Assembly (NCBI GenBank): GCA_937864265.1
Contig: CALMIR010000200.1
Span: forward strand, 26,540-90,539
Length of the DNA stretch: 64,000 nucleotides
Source of the DNA: an uncultured Saprospirales bacterium
Lineage (GTDB): Bacteria; Bacteroidota; Bacteroidia; Chitinophagales; Saprospiraceae
Direction: 5' to 3'
The first letter of the stretch is position 1; the number at the start of each line of letters is the position of its first letter. Below are positions 34,776-44,380 of this stretch, piece after piece. Under the pieces are notes generated by a model, which was not told where the DNA came from, did no database searches, and saw only the letters and a list, made by a program, of their open reading frames with translations. Both the position numbers and the translations under genes were made by a program.

Positions 34776-35034
34776 TACCTTTTGGCAGTACGCTTTGGAA
34801 TGTGACGCTTTGTAAATCAAGCGTCTAAGGTGTGTCTGAAAAAGAACAATAAACGCTGGTGTGCTGAACTTTATCGGTGCGCCTGAGCGTTGATAGGATA
34901 AAATTTCACCTTCTTTGACAAATGATGTTGGAAAACTTTTGCTTCAACCTCATCCGCTGTCAAAGAACTATTTTTAAAGCCAAAGACAGCTTTGGTGAAA
35001 GTTGTTTTGTTATTCATTCATTAAACGTTTTACA

Positions 35035-36636
35035 ATGATTACTGTAATCGCATACACCGTACTGGGTATTTATACCGCAGCGTTGCTTTATATCACGGTG
35101 TACTGTTTAATGCAGTTCAACTTACTGATTTATTATAAGAAGCACCAGCGCAAAGAGGCTGAATCCGCACAAGGAGCAGCAGCCGATTTTGCAGAAGCTA
35201 CCCTTCAAAAAGCAGCTCAAGCTTCTCAAGCGGCCACCCATATGGCCGTTGCTGGTGATTTTGATGATGAAGAACACGAAGAGCACCCGATGGAAGAATA
35301 TCCTTTCGTTACGGTGCAACTGCCCATTTACAATGAAATGTATGTAATCGAGCGACTAATTGATAGTATCGCTCAATTTGATTACCCCAAAGATCGCTTT
35401 GAGATCCATATTTTGGACGATTCAACTGATGAAACCCTGGAGATTACTCGTAAGAAGGTAGAAGAATATCAGGCTAAAGGCTTGAATATTCAGCAAATTA
35501 TTCGAGAGAACAGAACGGGGTTCAAAGCGGGAGCGCTTCGCGACGGGATGGCACACGCCAAAGGTGAATTCATCGCTATCTTTGATGCCGATTTTTTGCC
35601 GCGTCCGAATTTCCTGAGCAAAACCATACCTCACTTCATAAAAGACGAAAACGTCGGTGTGGTACAAACCCGTTGGGAACATATCAACGAGGACTTTTCG
35701 CTGATCACCCGTTTGCAGGCATTACAGCTCAACGTACACTTTACAGTCGAGCAGGTAGGCCGTATGGAAGGTGATTATATGCTACAATTCAATGGGACGG
35801 CTGGTGTTTGGCGCCGCAAGACCATCGATGAGGCTGGAGGCTGGCAGTCTGATACCTTGACGGAAGACTTTGACTTGAGCATCCGCGCACAGTTGAAAGG
35901 TTGGAAAATCAAATACTTGGAAGAAATAGGCTCTCCGGCGGAATTACCCGCTGAGATGAACAGCTTTAAATCGCAGCAATTCCGCTGGATGAAAGGCGGT
36001 GCTGAAACAGCTAAAAAAATGCTGCCCACGGTTTGGCAATCCAAGTTATCGCTGCGCCAGAAAATCCATGCAACTTCCCACTTGCTGGCCAGTACCATAT
36101 TTGTTTTTGTATTCATCACCGGTTTGTTTAGTGTGCCGTTGATGTTCCTTTTGGGAGAGCTGATCGAGCATGGTTTTAGCAAAAACTTCTTTGCTTACTT
36201 CCTGGCTGGTCTGCTTTCTATCATTGCCGTTTACTATGTGGCCAACCTGCAATCGCCGGCTCGCCGACGGGAATTTGACAAGTCGCTGTTTGACTTTCTG
36301 GTGTTGTTTCCCTTGTTTTTGGCATTATCTATGGGCTTGTCTTTACATAACACCGTGGCCGTAATTCAAGGTTACCTCGGTAAAAAATCGCCTTTTGTGA
36401 GAACGCCCAAGTTCAATATCCAGACCATCAAGGACAACTTCATGAAAAACAATTACCTGCCAAAGCAATTGTCCTGGACAACGGTGTTGGAAGGGGTGCT
36501 TGCGCTGTATTTCCTGGGCGCTGTAGTAGGTGGCTTGTACATTCAGAACACGACCTTTATCGTATTCCACCTGATGCTGGCCATCGGTTATGGAACTATT
36601 TTTTACTATACCTTGCGCCATTTCAACTTGAAATAA
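35035..36636 (+). CDS. Membrane family 2 glycosyltransferase (cellulose-synthase-like)
   Basis: I start this protein (534 aa) at ATG 35035 (MITVIAYTVLG); an upstream TTG adds 11 residues. It has an N-terminal membrane helix, then the GT2 domain: TVQLPIYNEMYVIERL, HILDDSTDET, FDADFLPRP, TEDFD, and QQFRW (QxxRW). Four to five C-terminal helices follow. Processive or ceramide-glucosyltransferase-like enzymes share this layout, and the product is unknown. The 259-bp gap before it has a small GACGCTT/AAGCGTC inverted repeat (34804-34825). Confidence 0.88.
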   Translation: MITVIAYTVLGIYTAALLYITVYCLMQFNLLIYYKKHQRKEAESAQGAAADFAEATLQKAAQASQAATHMAVAGDFDDEEHEEHPMEEYPFVTVQLPIYNEMYVIERLIDSIAQFDYPKDRFEIHILDDSTDETLEITRKKVEEYQAKGLNIQQIIRENRTGFKAGALRDGMAHAKGEFIAIFDADFLPRPNFLSKTIPHFIKDENVGVVQTRWEHINEDFSLITRLQALQLNVHFTVEQVGRMEGDYMLQFNGTAGVWRRKTIDEAGGWQSDTLTEDFDLSIRAQLKGWKIKYLEEIGSPAELPAEMNSFKSQQFRWMKGGAETAKKMLPTVWQSKLSLRQKIHATSHLLASTIFVFVFITGLFSVPLMFLLGELIEHGFSKNFFAYFLAGLLSIIAVYYVANLQSPARRREFDKSLFDFLVLFPLFLALSMGLSLHNTVAVIQGYLGKKSPFVRTPKFNIQTIKDNFMKNNYLPKQLSWTTVLEGVLALYFLGAVVGGLYIQNTTFIVFHLMLAIGYGTIFYYTLRHFNLK

Positions 36637-36662
36637 GGCAAGGCTCAAATAGCTGATCCTCC

Positions 36663-38030
36663 ATGCGAGGAGCATTGAATCGCATTGTTCATCATCCGCT
36701 GGTTTTCGGATTGACCTGCGTCCTTTTTTCAGTAGGCATAGGTTTATTGGGATACCGCGTTCAACAGTCCGATTTTGTGCTCCTCGTTGCTATTTATACC
36801 CCTACCTTTCTGCTCTATTTGCTCCTGTGTCAGGCCGCCGTCAGTATCCAAAGGCGGTATTTTTTATTTGGTTTGGCTGTAATAGCGCGTTTGTTGTTGC
36901 TGCCCTCCTTACCTGGATGGTCGGATGACCTCTATCGTTTTATTTGGGATGGAAGGTTGATCGTGCATGGCACCAACCCATTTGAACAACTGCCTTCTTA
37001 TTACATGGAGCCTGGCCATCGCGTGTCGGGACTGGAAGAGTCTTTGTATGCTTCCTTGAATTCCGCCGACTATTTTACGGTGTATCCTCCGGTAGCTCAG
37101 GGGATTTTTGCGCTGGCAGCATGGCTATCTCCTCAAAGCATTTTAGGGAGTGCGCTGGTGATCCGTGGTTTTTTATTGCTCTGTGAGCTGGGTACGATTT
37201 GGTTATTGCTGCGCTTACTTCGGAATATGCAAATGCCTGAACATAAGGCTATCTGGTATGCGCTCAACCCGCTGGTCATTCTGGAAGTGGTGGGCAATTT
37301 GCATTTTGAAGGGGCTATGATTTTTTTTCTGTTGCTGAGTTTCTATTTTTTGCAAAAGCAGCAGTTGATCCCCTCCGCTTTTGGGATGGCATTATCTATC
37401 GCTTCTAAGCTGGTGCCCTTAATTTTTCTGGTATTCTGGTTGCGTCGCTTAGGCTGGAAATCGGCGTTTTGGTTTTTTGGCGTATTGGGTTTCAGCTTAT
37501 TGCTCGTATTTAGTCCTTTGTTAAGCGGTGCTTTTTTCCAGGGAATGGGGAGCAGTTTGGGATTGTATTTTCATCAATTTGAATTCAATGCCAGCTTGTA
37601 TTACTTGGCCCGCTATATTGGCTATCAATTGGAGGGGTACAACATGATTGATACCTTGGGGCCATTATTGGCGTTGACCACTTTTGTGGGGGTATTGTCC
37701 ATGGCTCTGGTGTGGAAAACATCCGGGGACCAAGCTTTTATGAAAAAGCATTTATTCGCTATTTGCCTTTATGTGATGTGCAGCACGACGGTGCATCCCT
37801 GGTATGCCATATTGCCTTTTACGCTGAGTTTGTTCAGTTCGTACCGATTTCCGATGTTGTTTACCTATTTTGTGGTATGGAGCTATGCCCATTATGCGCA
37901 AAACCGATTTGAAGAAAATATCCTCCTTATCGCATTGGAATATAGCATAATAATTGGAGTGGGGATAGGCGAGTGCTGGTATCTAAAAAAAGTTGTCAGG
38001 ACATCGCCAGACAAAGTCCGTCGAACCTGA
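36663..38030 (+). CDS. GT87/GT-C polyprenyl-phosphate-dependent mannosyltransferase-like membrane protein
   Basis: The 455-aa protein has 11-12 predicted membrane helices. The first periplasmic loop has the motif GWSDDLYRFIWDGRL, where the Asp pair is the likely catalytic site of GT-C enzymes. VYPPVAQ and a late loop TTVHPWYAILPF are also typical. It starts 26 bp after the GT2 gene. With the upstream polyprenyl-sugar synthase-like gene and manA downstream, it suggests a mannose-containing surface glycolipid pathway. Confidence 0.82.
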   Translation: MRGALNRIVHHPLVFGLTCVLFSVGIGLLGYRVQQSDFVLLVAIYTPTFLLYLLLCQAAVSIQRRYFLFGLAVIARLLLLPSLPGWSDDLYRFIWDGRLIVHGTNPFEQLPSYYMEPGHRVSGLEESLYASLNSADYFTVYPPVAQGIFALAAWLSPQSILGSALVIRGFLLLCELGTIWLLLRLLRNMQMPEHKAIWYALNPLVILEVVGNLHFEGAMIFFLLLSFYFLQKQQLIPSAFGMALSIASKLVPLIFLVFWLRRLGWKSAFWFFGVLGFSLLLVFSPLLSGAFFQGMGSSLGLYFHQFEFNASLYYLARYIGYQLEGYNMIDTLGPLLALTTFVGVLSMALVWKTSGDQAFMKKHLFAICLYVMCSTTVHPWYAILPFTLSLFSSYRFPMLFTYFVVWSYAHYAQNRFEENILLIALEYSIIIGVGIGECWYLKKVVRTSPDKVRRT

Positions 38031-38686
38031 CAACCGTTCCCCCTTACTTAAAATCTTGATGCTTATAGTCAATCCAGCTTTTCAAGCTGGTGCTGCATGT
38101 TTCAAAATAACCCAATACTTTGTAGTAAGTTTTCTACAAATAATAGGAAAACAAATTAGTTGGCTAATCAATTTGCAAATGTGCATCAACCTTGCAGAAA
38201 TGCAAAAATCAAGGTCGATTATCAATCAAGGGGATGGTTGTATTAGCGGAAGGCAGGTTATCAAATGCAGGTGCTGCTTAGATGGAATAATGCGATCTAA
38301 ACCTGCTTAGTCGGTTGTTTTAATGATAAACTGTTCTTCGTCTAATATTCAAGCACAAAGATGGTGTTTTTTTAATAAACATTAGCAATGTTATAAAATA
38401 TATATATATTCAAACATATTAATGATTGTTAATGAGTATTTTATAAGTTGATTTAAAGTGTTAATTGATTTTTTCACCAGATAATCATGTCACAAATTAG
38501 CAAAATATTTTTTCATAACAAAGTGTATAAACTACACCATGAACCGAGATTTTTAATAATTTTGAGCAATTAATTATTACAGTTGGTAGAAAGGTGATTC
38601 CAGCAACTGGCGTTCTTTGACAATTCTTGTGATTTGAAGCAAAAGAATTGCCAAAGAAGGAAAAAAATTGCCACAATAACAGCAAA
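38031..38686. other. AT-rich intergenic stretch without a supported gene
   Basis: I see no convincing gene, RNA or repeat in this 656-bp stretch. It holds an (AT)n run near 38397-38410 and short frames without good composition. It presumably carries the manA promoter, but no clear -33/-7 pair was found. Confidence 0.5.
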
Positions 38687-39892
38687 GTGACCTTAACTTT
38701 ATTACCGATAAAAGGAGCTGTACAGCACTATGCCTGGGGAGGATACCAATATATCCCCCGATTACTCGGCATTAAGAATGAATCCGAACAGCCCTATGCT
38801 GAATTGTGGCTTGGAGCGCACAACAGCAGTCCTGCGCTCGCCTGTCGAGACAAGGAGTTCGTTGCATTGGATCAATTGTTACTAAGCAATACGGAATGGT
38901 TAGGTGAAAAGATTTTACACCAGTTCGGTCCCATACTGCCGTATTTGCTGAAAATACTAGACGTCCGGGAGATGCTGTCCATTCAGGTACACCCCAACAA
39001 GGAACAAGCCGAATTGGGCTTTTTGACCGAAAACCAGCAAAACATCCCCCTCGACGCCAAACACCGCAATTTCAAGGACAACAACCATAAGCCGGAACTC
39101 ATGGTAGCCCTCAGCGATTTTTGGTTGTTGCACGGGTTCAAAACAGAGGTTGCAATAGACCGAATATTGGAAACCGTACCGGAGTTTCAACGGTTAAAAC
39201 CTTTTTTTGCGGAAAAGAGCATTTATGAGTTGTACAAACACATCATGGAAATGCCTTATCAAGTGGTAGAATCCATGTTGGGGACCCTCAACAAAAGGCT
39301 GTTATCAGAGGCACCGCATGATAAAGAAAGCGAGGATTATTGGGCCTTGCGGGCATTTGAAATGATGGGAGAAGGGACCGTGATGGATCGCGGTATTTTT
39401 TCCATTTACCTGTTCAATCTGTTGCACTTGCATCCCGGCGAAGCCATTTTTCAAGGGGCTGGCGTTCCGCATGCCTATCTGGAAGGGATCAATGTCGAGT
39501 TGATGGCCAACTCGGATAATGTTTTCCGGGGCGGGCTAACTGTGAAACACGTGGATGTTTCTAATTTATTAAAGCACCTCATTTTCGAGCCGATCATACC
39601 TCAGATCATTCGGGAGGAAAAAATTTCTGAACAGGAATCCATTTATCCTACTGCGGCCCCCGATTTTCAGCTCAATAAAATTCAGCTTCGTGCAGGAGAA
39701 ACGTATAAAGCACAGTCCACCGAAGCGCCAGAAATATTTCTGGTGATAGAAGGTGCAATTACTGCAAATAATGGCCTGAGCTTTCACCAAGGGGAGAGTT
39801 TCTTTTTGCCGGTTCATCAAACGTACTCCCTGTATAGCGAGGCGGGATGTGTCGTATTCAAAGCAACCCTGCCCGATGAAGGGCCAAAGTAG
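38687..39892 (+). CDS. manA: Mannose-6-phosphate isomerase, class I
   Basis: This is a cupin enzyme interconverting mannose-6-P and fructose-6-P. Zinc ligands appear in SIQVHPNKEQAE and NHKPELMVAL, and the active-site block is FQGAGVPHAYLEGINVELMANSDNVFRGGLT. No ATG fits the N-terminus. GTG 38687 gives MTLTLLPIKGAVQHYAWGG, while TTG 38648 would add 13 residues. It supplies mannose-6-P for the GDP- or polyprenyl-mannose that the upstream glycosyltransferases may use. Confidence 0.93.
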   Translation: MTLTLLPIKGAVQHYAWGGYQYIPRLLGIKNESEQPYAELWLGAHNSSPALACRDKEFVALDQLLLSNTEWLGEKILHQFGPILPYLLKILDVREMLSIQVHPNKEQAELGFLTENQQNIPLDAKHRNFKDNNHKPELMVALSDFWLLHGFKTEVAIDRILETVPEFQRLKPFFAEKSIYELYKHIMEMPYQVVESMLGTLNKRLLSEAPHDKESEDYWALRAFEMMGEGTVMDRGIFSIYLFNLLHLHPGEAIFQGAGVPHAYLEGINVELMANSDNVFRGGLTVKHVDVSNLLKHLIFEPIIPQIIREEKISEQESIYPTAAPDFQLNKIQLRAGETYKAQSTEAPEIFLVIEGAITANNGLSFHQGESFFLPVHQTYSLYSEAGCVVFKATLPDEGPK

Positions 39893-39914
39893 GCATAAAC
39901 TATCACTGCTCTAA

Positions 39915-40499
39915 TCACAATGCTTTGAAAACATCGGCAGCACTCAGCACAAAGCCTTCAACGATAGGCTCAGCACTGCACTTCTTATCGCCACTGCAAA
40001 GTTCCACATCTTCGGGCGACCGATATACTTCGATGACTTGCTGTTCTGGAAATAACTGCCAGAGTATTTTTACACCAGCATTAAAGTATTCATAGACCTT
40101 ATTTTTAACAATATTGATTTTGTCATTTGGAGAAATGACTTCTATAATAAATTCTGGAATGGGTTCAAATCCTTGAGCGCCGGCTCGAGCCTGTTCGACC
40201 GTTAAAAAAGCGAGGTCGGGCTTGCGCCATTGGTTGGAGGAAGTCCATATTTCCAATTCCTGAACGATTTGGTGTCCTTGTTTGGCTGATGGGGTGGATG
40301 AAAAATGCTTCAGCAAGTTGAATACCAGGTATTGTTCATGGGCTTTCATGGAGGCTGTTTTTTCAATTAGGCCCTTATTGTATTCATACTTGATACCCGG
40401 TTTTCCTTTGCTATACTTGCGCAAAAAGGTATTTAGGCTCACCTTTCTCGGCGGCTTTACCTGTAGGGGTGCTGCTCTGTAAATGGTATTGCCACTCAT
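39915..40499 (-). CDS. Uma2-family (DUF820) putative endonuclease
   Basis: The 194-aa protein has a PD-(D/E)xK-like core: WRKPDLAFL, FIIEVISPNDKINIVKNKVYEYFNAGVKILWQL, and C-terminal VIEVYRSPEDV. It is a very common family of unknown role, often present in many copies. Its promoter region is shared with the divergent trhO gene. Confidence 0.88.
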   Translation of the reverse strand: MSGNTIYRAAPLQVKPPRKVSLNTFLRKYSKGKPGIKYEYNKGLIEKTASMKAHEQYLVFNLLKHFSSTPSAKQGHQIVQELEIWTSSNQWRKPDLAFLTVEQARAGAQGFEPIPEFIIEVISPNDKINIVKNKVYEYFNAGVKILWQLFPEQQVIEVYRSPEDVELCSGDKKCSAEPIVEGFVLSAADVFKAL

Positions 40500-40513
40500 T
40501 GTTCATCTTTTTG

Positions 40514-40549
40514 CAAAGATAAACAATTTTCCAAAAAATGGTATCTTTG
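40514..40549. promoter_or_regulatory. Divergent -7 boxes between the Uma2 gene and trhO
   Basis: TATCTTTG occurs on the minus strand (40521-40514) and on the plus strand (40542-40549), 20 bp apart, as an inverted pair. The arrangement is symmetric, but no good -33 elements are seen. Confidence 0.4.
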
Positions 40550-40656
40550 CACTTCGTTTGGTTCAATGACTGCCAAACAGGGTTACAGTATAACAGCACG
40601 GCTTCGGCCAGCAAGACTGCAACTTGCCCATTTTGTTAACGTATCCTTATTTCATT

Positions 40657-41697
40657 ATGCCCAGATTATTTAACCTCATCAACAATGATGAGCTGAAGCA
40701 GCGCATGCTGCAAAGTGACGAAAAACGCACCACCTTATCTTTTTATCGCTACCACCACATTGATCAGCCCGAACAATTCAGGGACGAACTGTACCGCCAA
40801 TGGTCGAAATTGAGTGTATTTGGACGGGTTTACCTCGCTACCGAAGGTATCAATGGTCAAATTTCGGTGCCAGATGCCCAATTTGAAGCTTTCAAAGAGG
40901 CCTTATTTGCGATCCCTTGGCTGAATGGGGTAAGGCTCAACATAGCGGTGGACGATGACGGCAAATCGTTCTACAAACTCAAAATCAAGGTACGGCACAA
41001 GATTGTAGCCGATGGCTTGGACGACAAGACCTTTGATGTGACCAAGCGCGGCAAGCATCTCCGAGCGGAGGAGGTCAATGACTTAATGGATCGGCCCGGT
41101 ACATTGGTAGTGGATATGCGCAACCATTATGAAAGCGAAGTCGGCTACTTTGAGGGGGCCATTCGCCCGGATGTGGAAACCTTTCGGGAGGCGCTGCCTT
41201 TGGTGGAAGATATGCTGGCCGAGGACAAAAACAAGAACATCATCATGTATTGTACGGGGGGCATTCGCTGTGAAAAAGCCAGCGCTTACTACCTGCACAA
41301 GGGATTCCAAAACGTATTCATGGTGGATGGCGGTATCATTGAATATACCCGCCAATGCCAGGAGCAGCAGTTGCCCAATAAGTTTTTGGGTAAAAACTTT
41401 GTCTTCGACGAGCGCATGGGGGAAAAAATAGGCGACACCGTCGTTTCCCGCTGCCATCAATGCGGAGAACCTTGTGATACACATGTCAATTGCGCTAACG
41501 ATGCCTGCCATATTCTTTTCCTGCAGTGCGAAGCTTGTGCCGAACAGTACCACCATTGCTGCTCTCAGCAGTGCAGTGATTTTGTACAACTGCCAGAGGA
41601 AGAGCGCGAAAGCTTGCGCGGCCAAGTGGTGTTCAATGGTACCAAATTTGGTAAGGGGCGGTACAAGGCTTTTCGACAGAGTGGGGGCAGCCTTTGA
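40657..41697 (+). CDS. trhO: tRNA uridine(34) hydroxylase, rhodanese-related
   Basis: I chose ATG 40657 ([17 protein letters not shown]), which fits the family start; an in-frame TTG lies 33 bp upstream. It has an N-terminal acylphosphatase-like region with [16 protein letters not shown] and a rhodanese domain with the active Cys in [20 protein letters not shown]-terminal Cys-rich zinc-like region ([20 protein letters not shown]) follows. It makes 5-hydroxyuridine at the tRNA wobble position. Confidence 0.94.
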   Translation: MPRLFNLINNDELKQRMLQSDEKRTTLSFYRYHHIDQPEQFRDELYRQWSKLSVFGRVYLATEGINGQISVPDAQFEAFKEALFAIPWLNGVRLNIAVDDDGKSFYKLKIKVRHKIVADGLDDKTFDVTKRGKHLRAEEVNDLMDRPGTLVVDMRNHYESEVGYFEGAIRPDVETFREALPLVEDMLAEDKNKNIIMYCTGGIRCEKASAYYLHKGFQNVFMVDGGIIEYTRQCQEQQLPNKFLGKNFVFDERMGEKIGDTVVSRCHQCGEPCDTHVNCANDACHILFLQCEACAEQYHHCCSQQCSDFVQLPEEERESLRGQVVFNGTKFGKGRYKAFRQSGGSL

Positions 41698-41785
41698 GGG
41701 ATTTTAAACCCTAGACAACTTATTGCTCCGATAAAATGTTTGGTTTTTTGGAAATGCCCTTACTCAGCCGCTTCCAAATCTGTAC

Positions 41786-42853
41786 ATGGTTCAACATTTT
41801 TTATTCAAATTGCTACTAGCCCCTTTTTCGCTACTGTATGGTATGGGTGTCAGCCTGCGCAATTTGTTATACCAATATGGCTTATTGAAATCGGTAGAAT
41901 TCAATATTCCGATCATTTCAGTCGGCAATCTTTCTGTCGGCGGCGCCGGAAAAAGCCCTCATATCGAATACCTGGTGCGCCTGCTCAAAGACTATGTAGA
42001 AGTGGCTACGCTAAGCCGGGGGTACCGCCGCAAAACAAAAGGCTACCTGATGATCGGCCAGGATATGAGCGTAGAGCAGGGAGGGGATGAGCCCCTGCAA
42101 TTCAAGCGCAAATTTCCAGAAATGGGGGTGTTTGTCAGCGAGAGCCGCACCTTTGCCATCCCAAAAATATTGATGGATCGGCCCGATACGCAGGTTGTTT
42201 TGCTTGATGATGCCTTTCAACACCGGGCGATCAAGCCGGGTTTGAATATCTTACTCACTGAATTTAGCCATCCGTTTACGCAGGATTATCTATTGCCTTC
42301 CGGGCGATTGCGGGAATGGCGCTCGGCCTATGAGCGGGCTGATGTAATTGTAGTGACCAAATGCCCGGCGAACGTGAGCGAAGCTGAGCGTCAACAGGCC
42401 ATCCGCGAGATCAAGCCCCTGACCCATCAACGCCTTTTTTTCTCCTATTTTGAATACGACTTGCCTTATTATATTTTTAATCCGCGTTTCAGGGTTAATT
42501 TGGAAAAAGATACGGATGTGCTGCTAGTAAGCGCTATTGCCCGTACCGATTATTTGACCGAATACCTGAACACCATGGTCAACGCTGTCTATCTGTTGGA
42601 ATACGAAGACCATCATTACTTTACCCAGCAAGACGCGGCTCAAATCAGCGCAACTTTTGAGCGCCTGGAATCAAAGAAAAAGCTTATTATTACCACCGAA
42701 AAGGACGCGGTGCGTTTGGAAATGCACCGTTCGTATTTCATCGACCAGCGTTTGCCTTTGGTTGTTTTACCTGCCAAGGTCGCCTTTCACTTTGAGGAGG
42801 GGGTGCAATTCGATGAATTGGTCCGCCAGTTTTTGCTCAACTTCAAAGCATAG
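41786..42853 (+). CDS. lpxK: Tetraacyldisaccharide 4'-kinase (lipid A)
   Basis: The 355-aa protein has an N-terminal membrane-associated helix and the P-loop ISVGNLSVGGAGKSPH. SRGYRRKTKGY, GDEPLQFKRKFPEMGVFVSESR and VVLLDDAFQHRAIKPGLNILL follow. It phosphorylates the lipid A precursor at the 4' position at the inner membrane. The acyltransferase gene begins 7 bp after its stop. Confidence 0.95.
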   Translation: MVQHFLFKLLLAPFSLLYGMGVSLRNLLYQYGLLKSVEFNIPIISVGNLSVGGAGKSPHIEYLVRLLKDYVEVATLSRGYRRKTKGYLMIGQDMSVEQGGDEPLQFKRKFPEMGVFVSESRTFAIPKILMDRPDTQVVLLDDAFQHRAIKPGLNILLTEFSHPFTQDYLLPSGRLREWRSAYERADVIVVTKCPANVSEAERQQAIREIKPLTHQRLFFSYFEYDLPYYIFNPRFRVNLEKDTDVLLVSAIARTDYLTEYLNTMVNAVYLLEYEDHHYFTQQDAAQISATFERLESKKKLIITTEKDAVRLEMHRSYFIDQRLPLVVLPAKVAFHFEEGVQFDELVRQFLLNFKA

Positions 42854-42860
42854 CCAGGCA

Positions 42861-44171
42861 TTGAATCCGATACTCTATGTGATTTACAAAATATTGCGCC
42901 AAATTACCATTGTTTTGTTGCGCATTTATTTTCCAAAAACGACGGTAGTCAACGGCGACCGCTTCCGTTTTAAGCGCCCCAGTATAGTCGTCTCCAACCA
43001 TCCCAATACCCTTATTGATCCCCTTAATGCGGCTTGGCGGGTGCCTATGGTGGTTCACTTTCTGGCCTATGTCGGTTTATTCAAGCATTGGTTCACCAAT
43101 TGGTTGTTCAATACCTTGTATTGCATACCGGTGACGCGCCAGCAGGATGCCAACGGCAATTCGCCCAAAAATGAAAATTCATTCGAGGCCTGCTATACTT
43201 TTTTGGGAAATGGAGGCTGCTTGTACATCGCTCCAGAAGGTACCAGTTATATGGAAAGGCGGCTCCGACCAGTAAAAACGGGTACGGCACGCATTGCGCT
43301 GGAAACCGAAAAACGCCATGATTATGACCTGGGGTTGAGTATCCTTCCAGTTGGTTTGACCTATGACCAACCGGATCGCTTTCGCTCTCGCTTGTTCATC
43401 AAGACAGGAGCGCCCATCTGGATAAAAGATTACAGGGCTGCTTATGAGGCAGACCCACAACAGGCCGTTAAGCACCTCACCAGAGAAATGGATACCCGAT
43501 TGCGCAGCCTGCTGATTGATACAAAAGACGATGAGGAAGACGCTTTTTTGTACAAAATGGAAACCTTGCTGCGCAACAGCCAGCCCTTGCCAGAGGAGCA
43601 ACACTTTGAACGGAGTCAGCAACTACTAATAGATACGAGGGCGTGGCAGGAATCAGAACCAGAATCGAAGGAATCGTTTCAAGCCGACTTGAATCGGTAC
43701 TTTGAACAATTGGAAAAACAGCCTTTTTCTGACGAAAGTGTGGTGCATGCTCCTTCGCAAAGCCGGCTAAATGCTCATTTGATACTTGGTTTTCCCTTGT
43801 ACATTTATGGTTATGTCAACAATTTTCTGCCGGCCTGGCTCTCTGATAAAATGGTCAAATGGCTGAAGCTCTTCAATGGCTATGACACTACAGTGAGAAT
43901 GTTATCTGGACTGGTCTTTTTTCCATTGTTTTATTTTTTGCAAACCAAATTGGTGCTCTATTGGGCCGATTGGAAAATAGCTGTAGCCTATCTGCTTAGC
44001 CTTTTACCTTCTGGGCTATACACGCTGCAATACCGCGATCGGCTCAAAAAGTGGTTCAAGGCCCGTCAATTTCTCCGATGGCAAAAAAAAGAAACAGCGC
44101 AGGCGGATCAATTAAAAGATTTGCGCAGAAAATTGATCCAGCAACTAGCTGCAATGCCAGCTTTCGCGTAA
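42861..44171 (+). CDS. PlsC-like 1-acyl-glycerol-phosphate acyltransferase family protein
   Basis: I start at TTG 42861 (LNPILYVIYKILRQ), directly after lpxK, because no ATG fits; GTG 42879 is an alternative. The acyltransferase domain has SIVVSNHPNTLIDPL (NHxxxxD box), YCIPVTRQQD, and YIAPEGTS (EGT box). The C-terminal half carries two to three membrane helices. It probably acylates lysophospholipid or a related lipid. Coupling to lpxK suggests envelope lipid synthesis. Confidence 0.85.
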   Translation: MNPILYVIYKILRQITIVLLRIYFPKTTVVNGDRFRFKRPSIVVSNHPNTLIDPLNAAWRVPMVVHFLAYVGLFKHWFTNWLFNTLYCIPVTRQQDANGNSPKNENSFEACYTFLGNGGCLYIAPEGTSYMERRLRPVKTGTARIALETEKRHDYDLGLSILPVGLTYDQPDRFRSRLFIKTGAPIWIKDYRAAYEADPQQAVKHLTREMDTRLRSLLIDTKDDEEDAFLYKMETLLRNSQPLPEEQHFERSQQLLIDTRAWQESEPESKESFQADLNRYFEQLEKQPFSDESVVHAPSQSRLNAHLILGFPLYIYGYVNNFLPAWLSDKMVKWLKLFNGYDTTVRMLSGLVFFPLFYFLQTKLVLYWADWKIAVAYLLSLLPSGLYTLQYRDRLKKWFKARQFLRWQKKETAQADQLKDLRRKLIQQLAAMPAFA

Positions 44172-44239
44172 AAATCGGCTGGTTTTTAAATGTAAAAACT
44201 GTCATTTTTTGATAAATTAAAAAAATATTCATCTTTTTG

Positions 44240-44271
44240 TTGCTTACAACAAATCGACTCTTTTATTTTTG
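44240..44271 (+). promoter_or_regulatory. Candidate promoter of the 1611-aa surface protein gene
   Basis: TTG (44240-44242), 21 bases, then TATTTTTG (44264-44271) match the Bacteroidota promoter form. The leader would be about 100 nt. Confidence 0.45.
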
Positions 44272-44380
44272 AGTTTTAGCTTGAAATAAAGACCCCAGTG
44301 GCTTTTTAGCCAGGTCGTTTCTCAAAAGATCCAATTGATTTTCGCCTAACTTGCTGCCACTGTAGCATAATCCCTATTCC

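Noticed and set aside
37993..38310. Plus-strand 105-codon open frame after the GT-C gene
   Set aside because: It overlaps the end of that gene, has poor composition, and has no recognisable motif or promoter.
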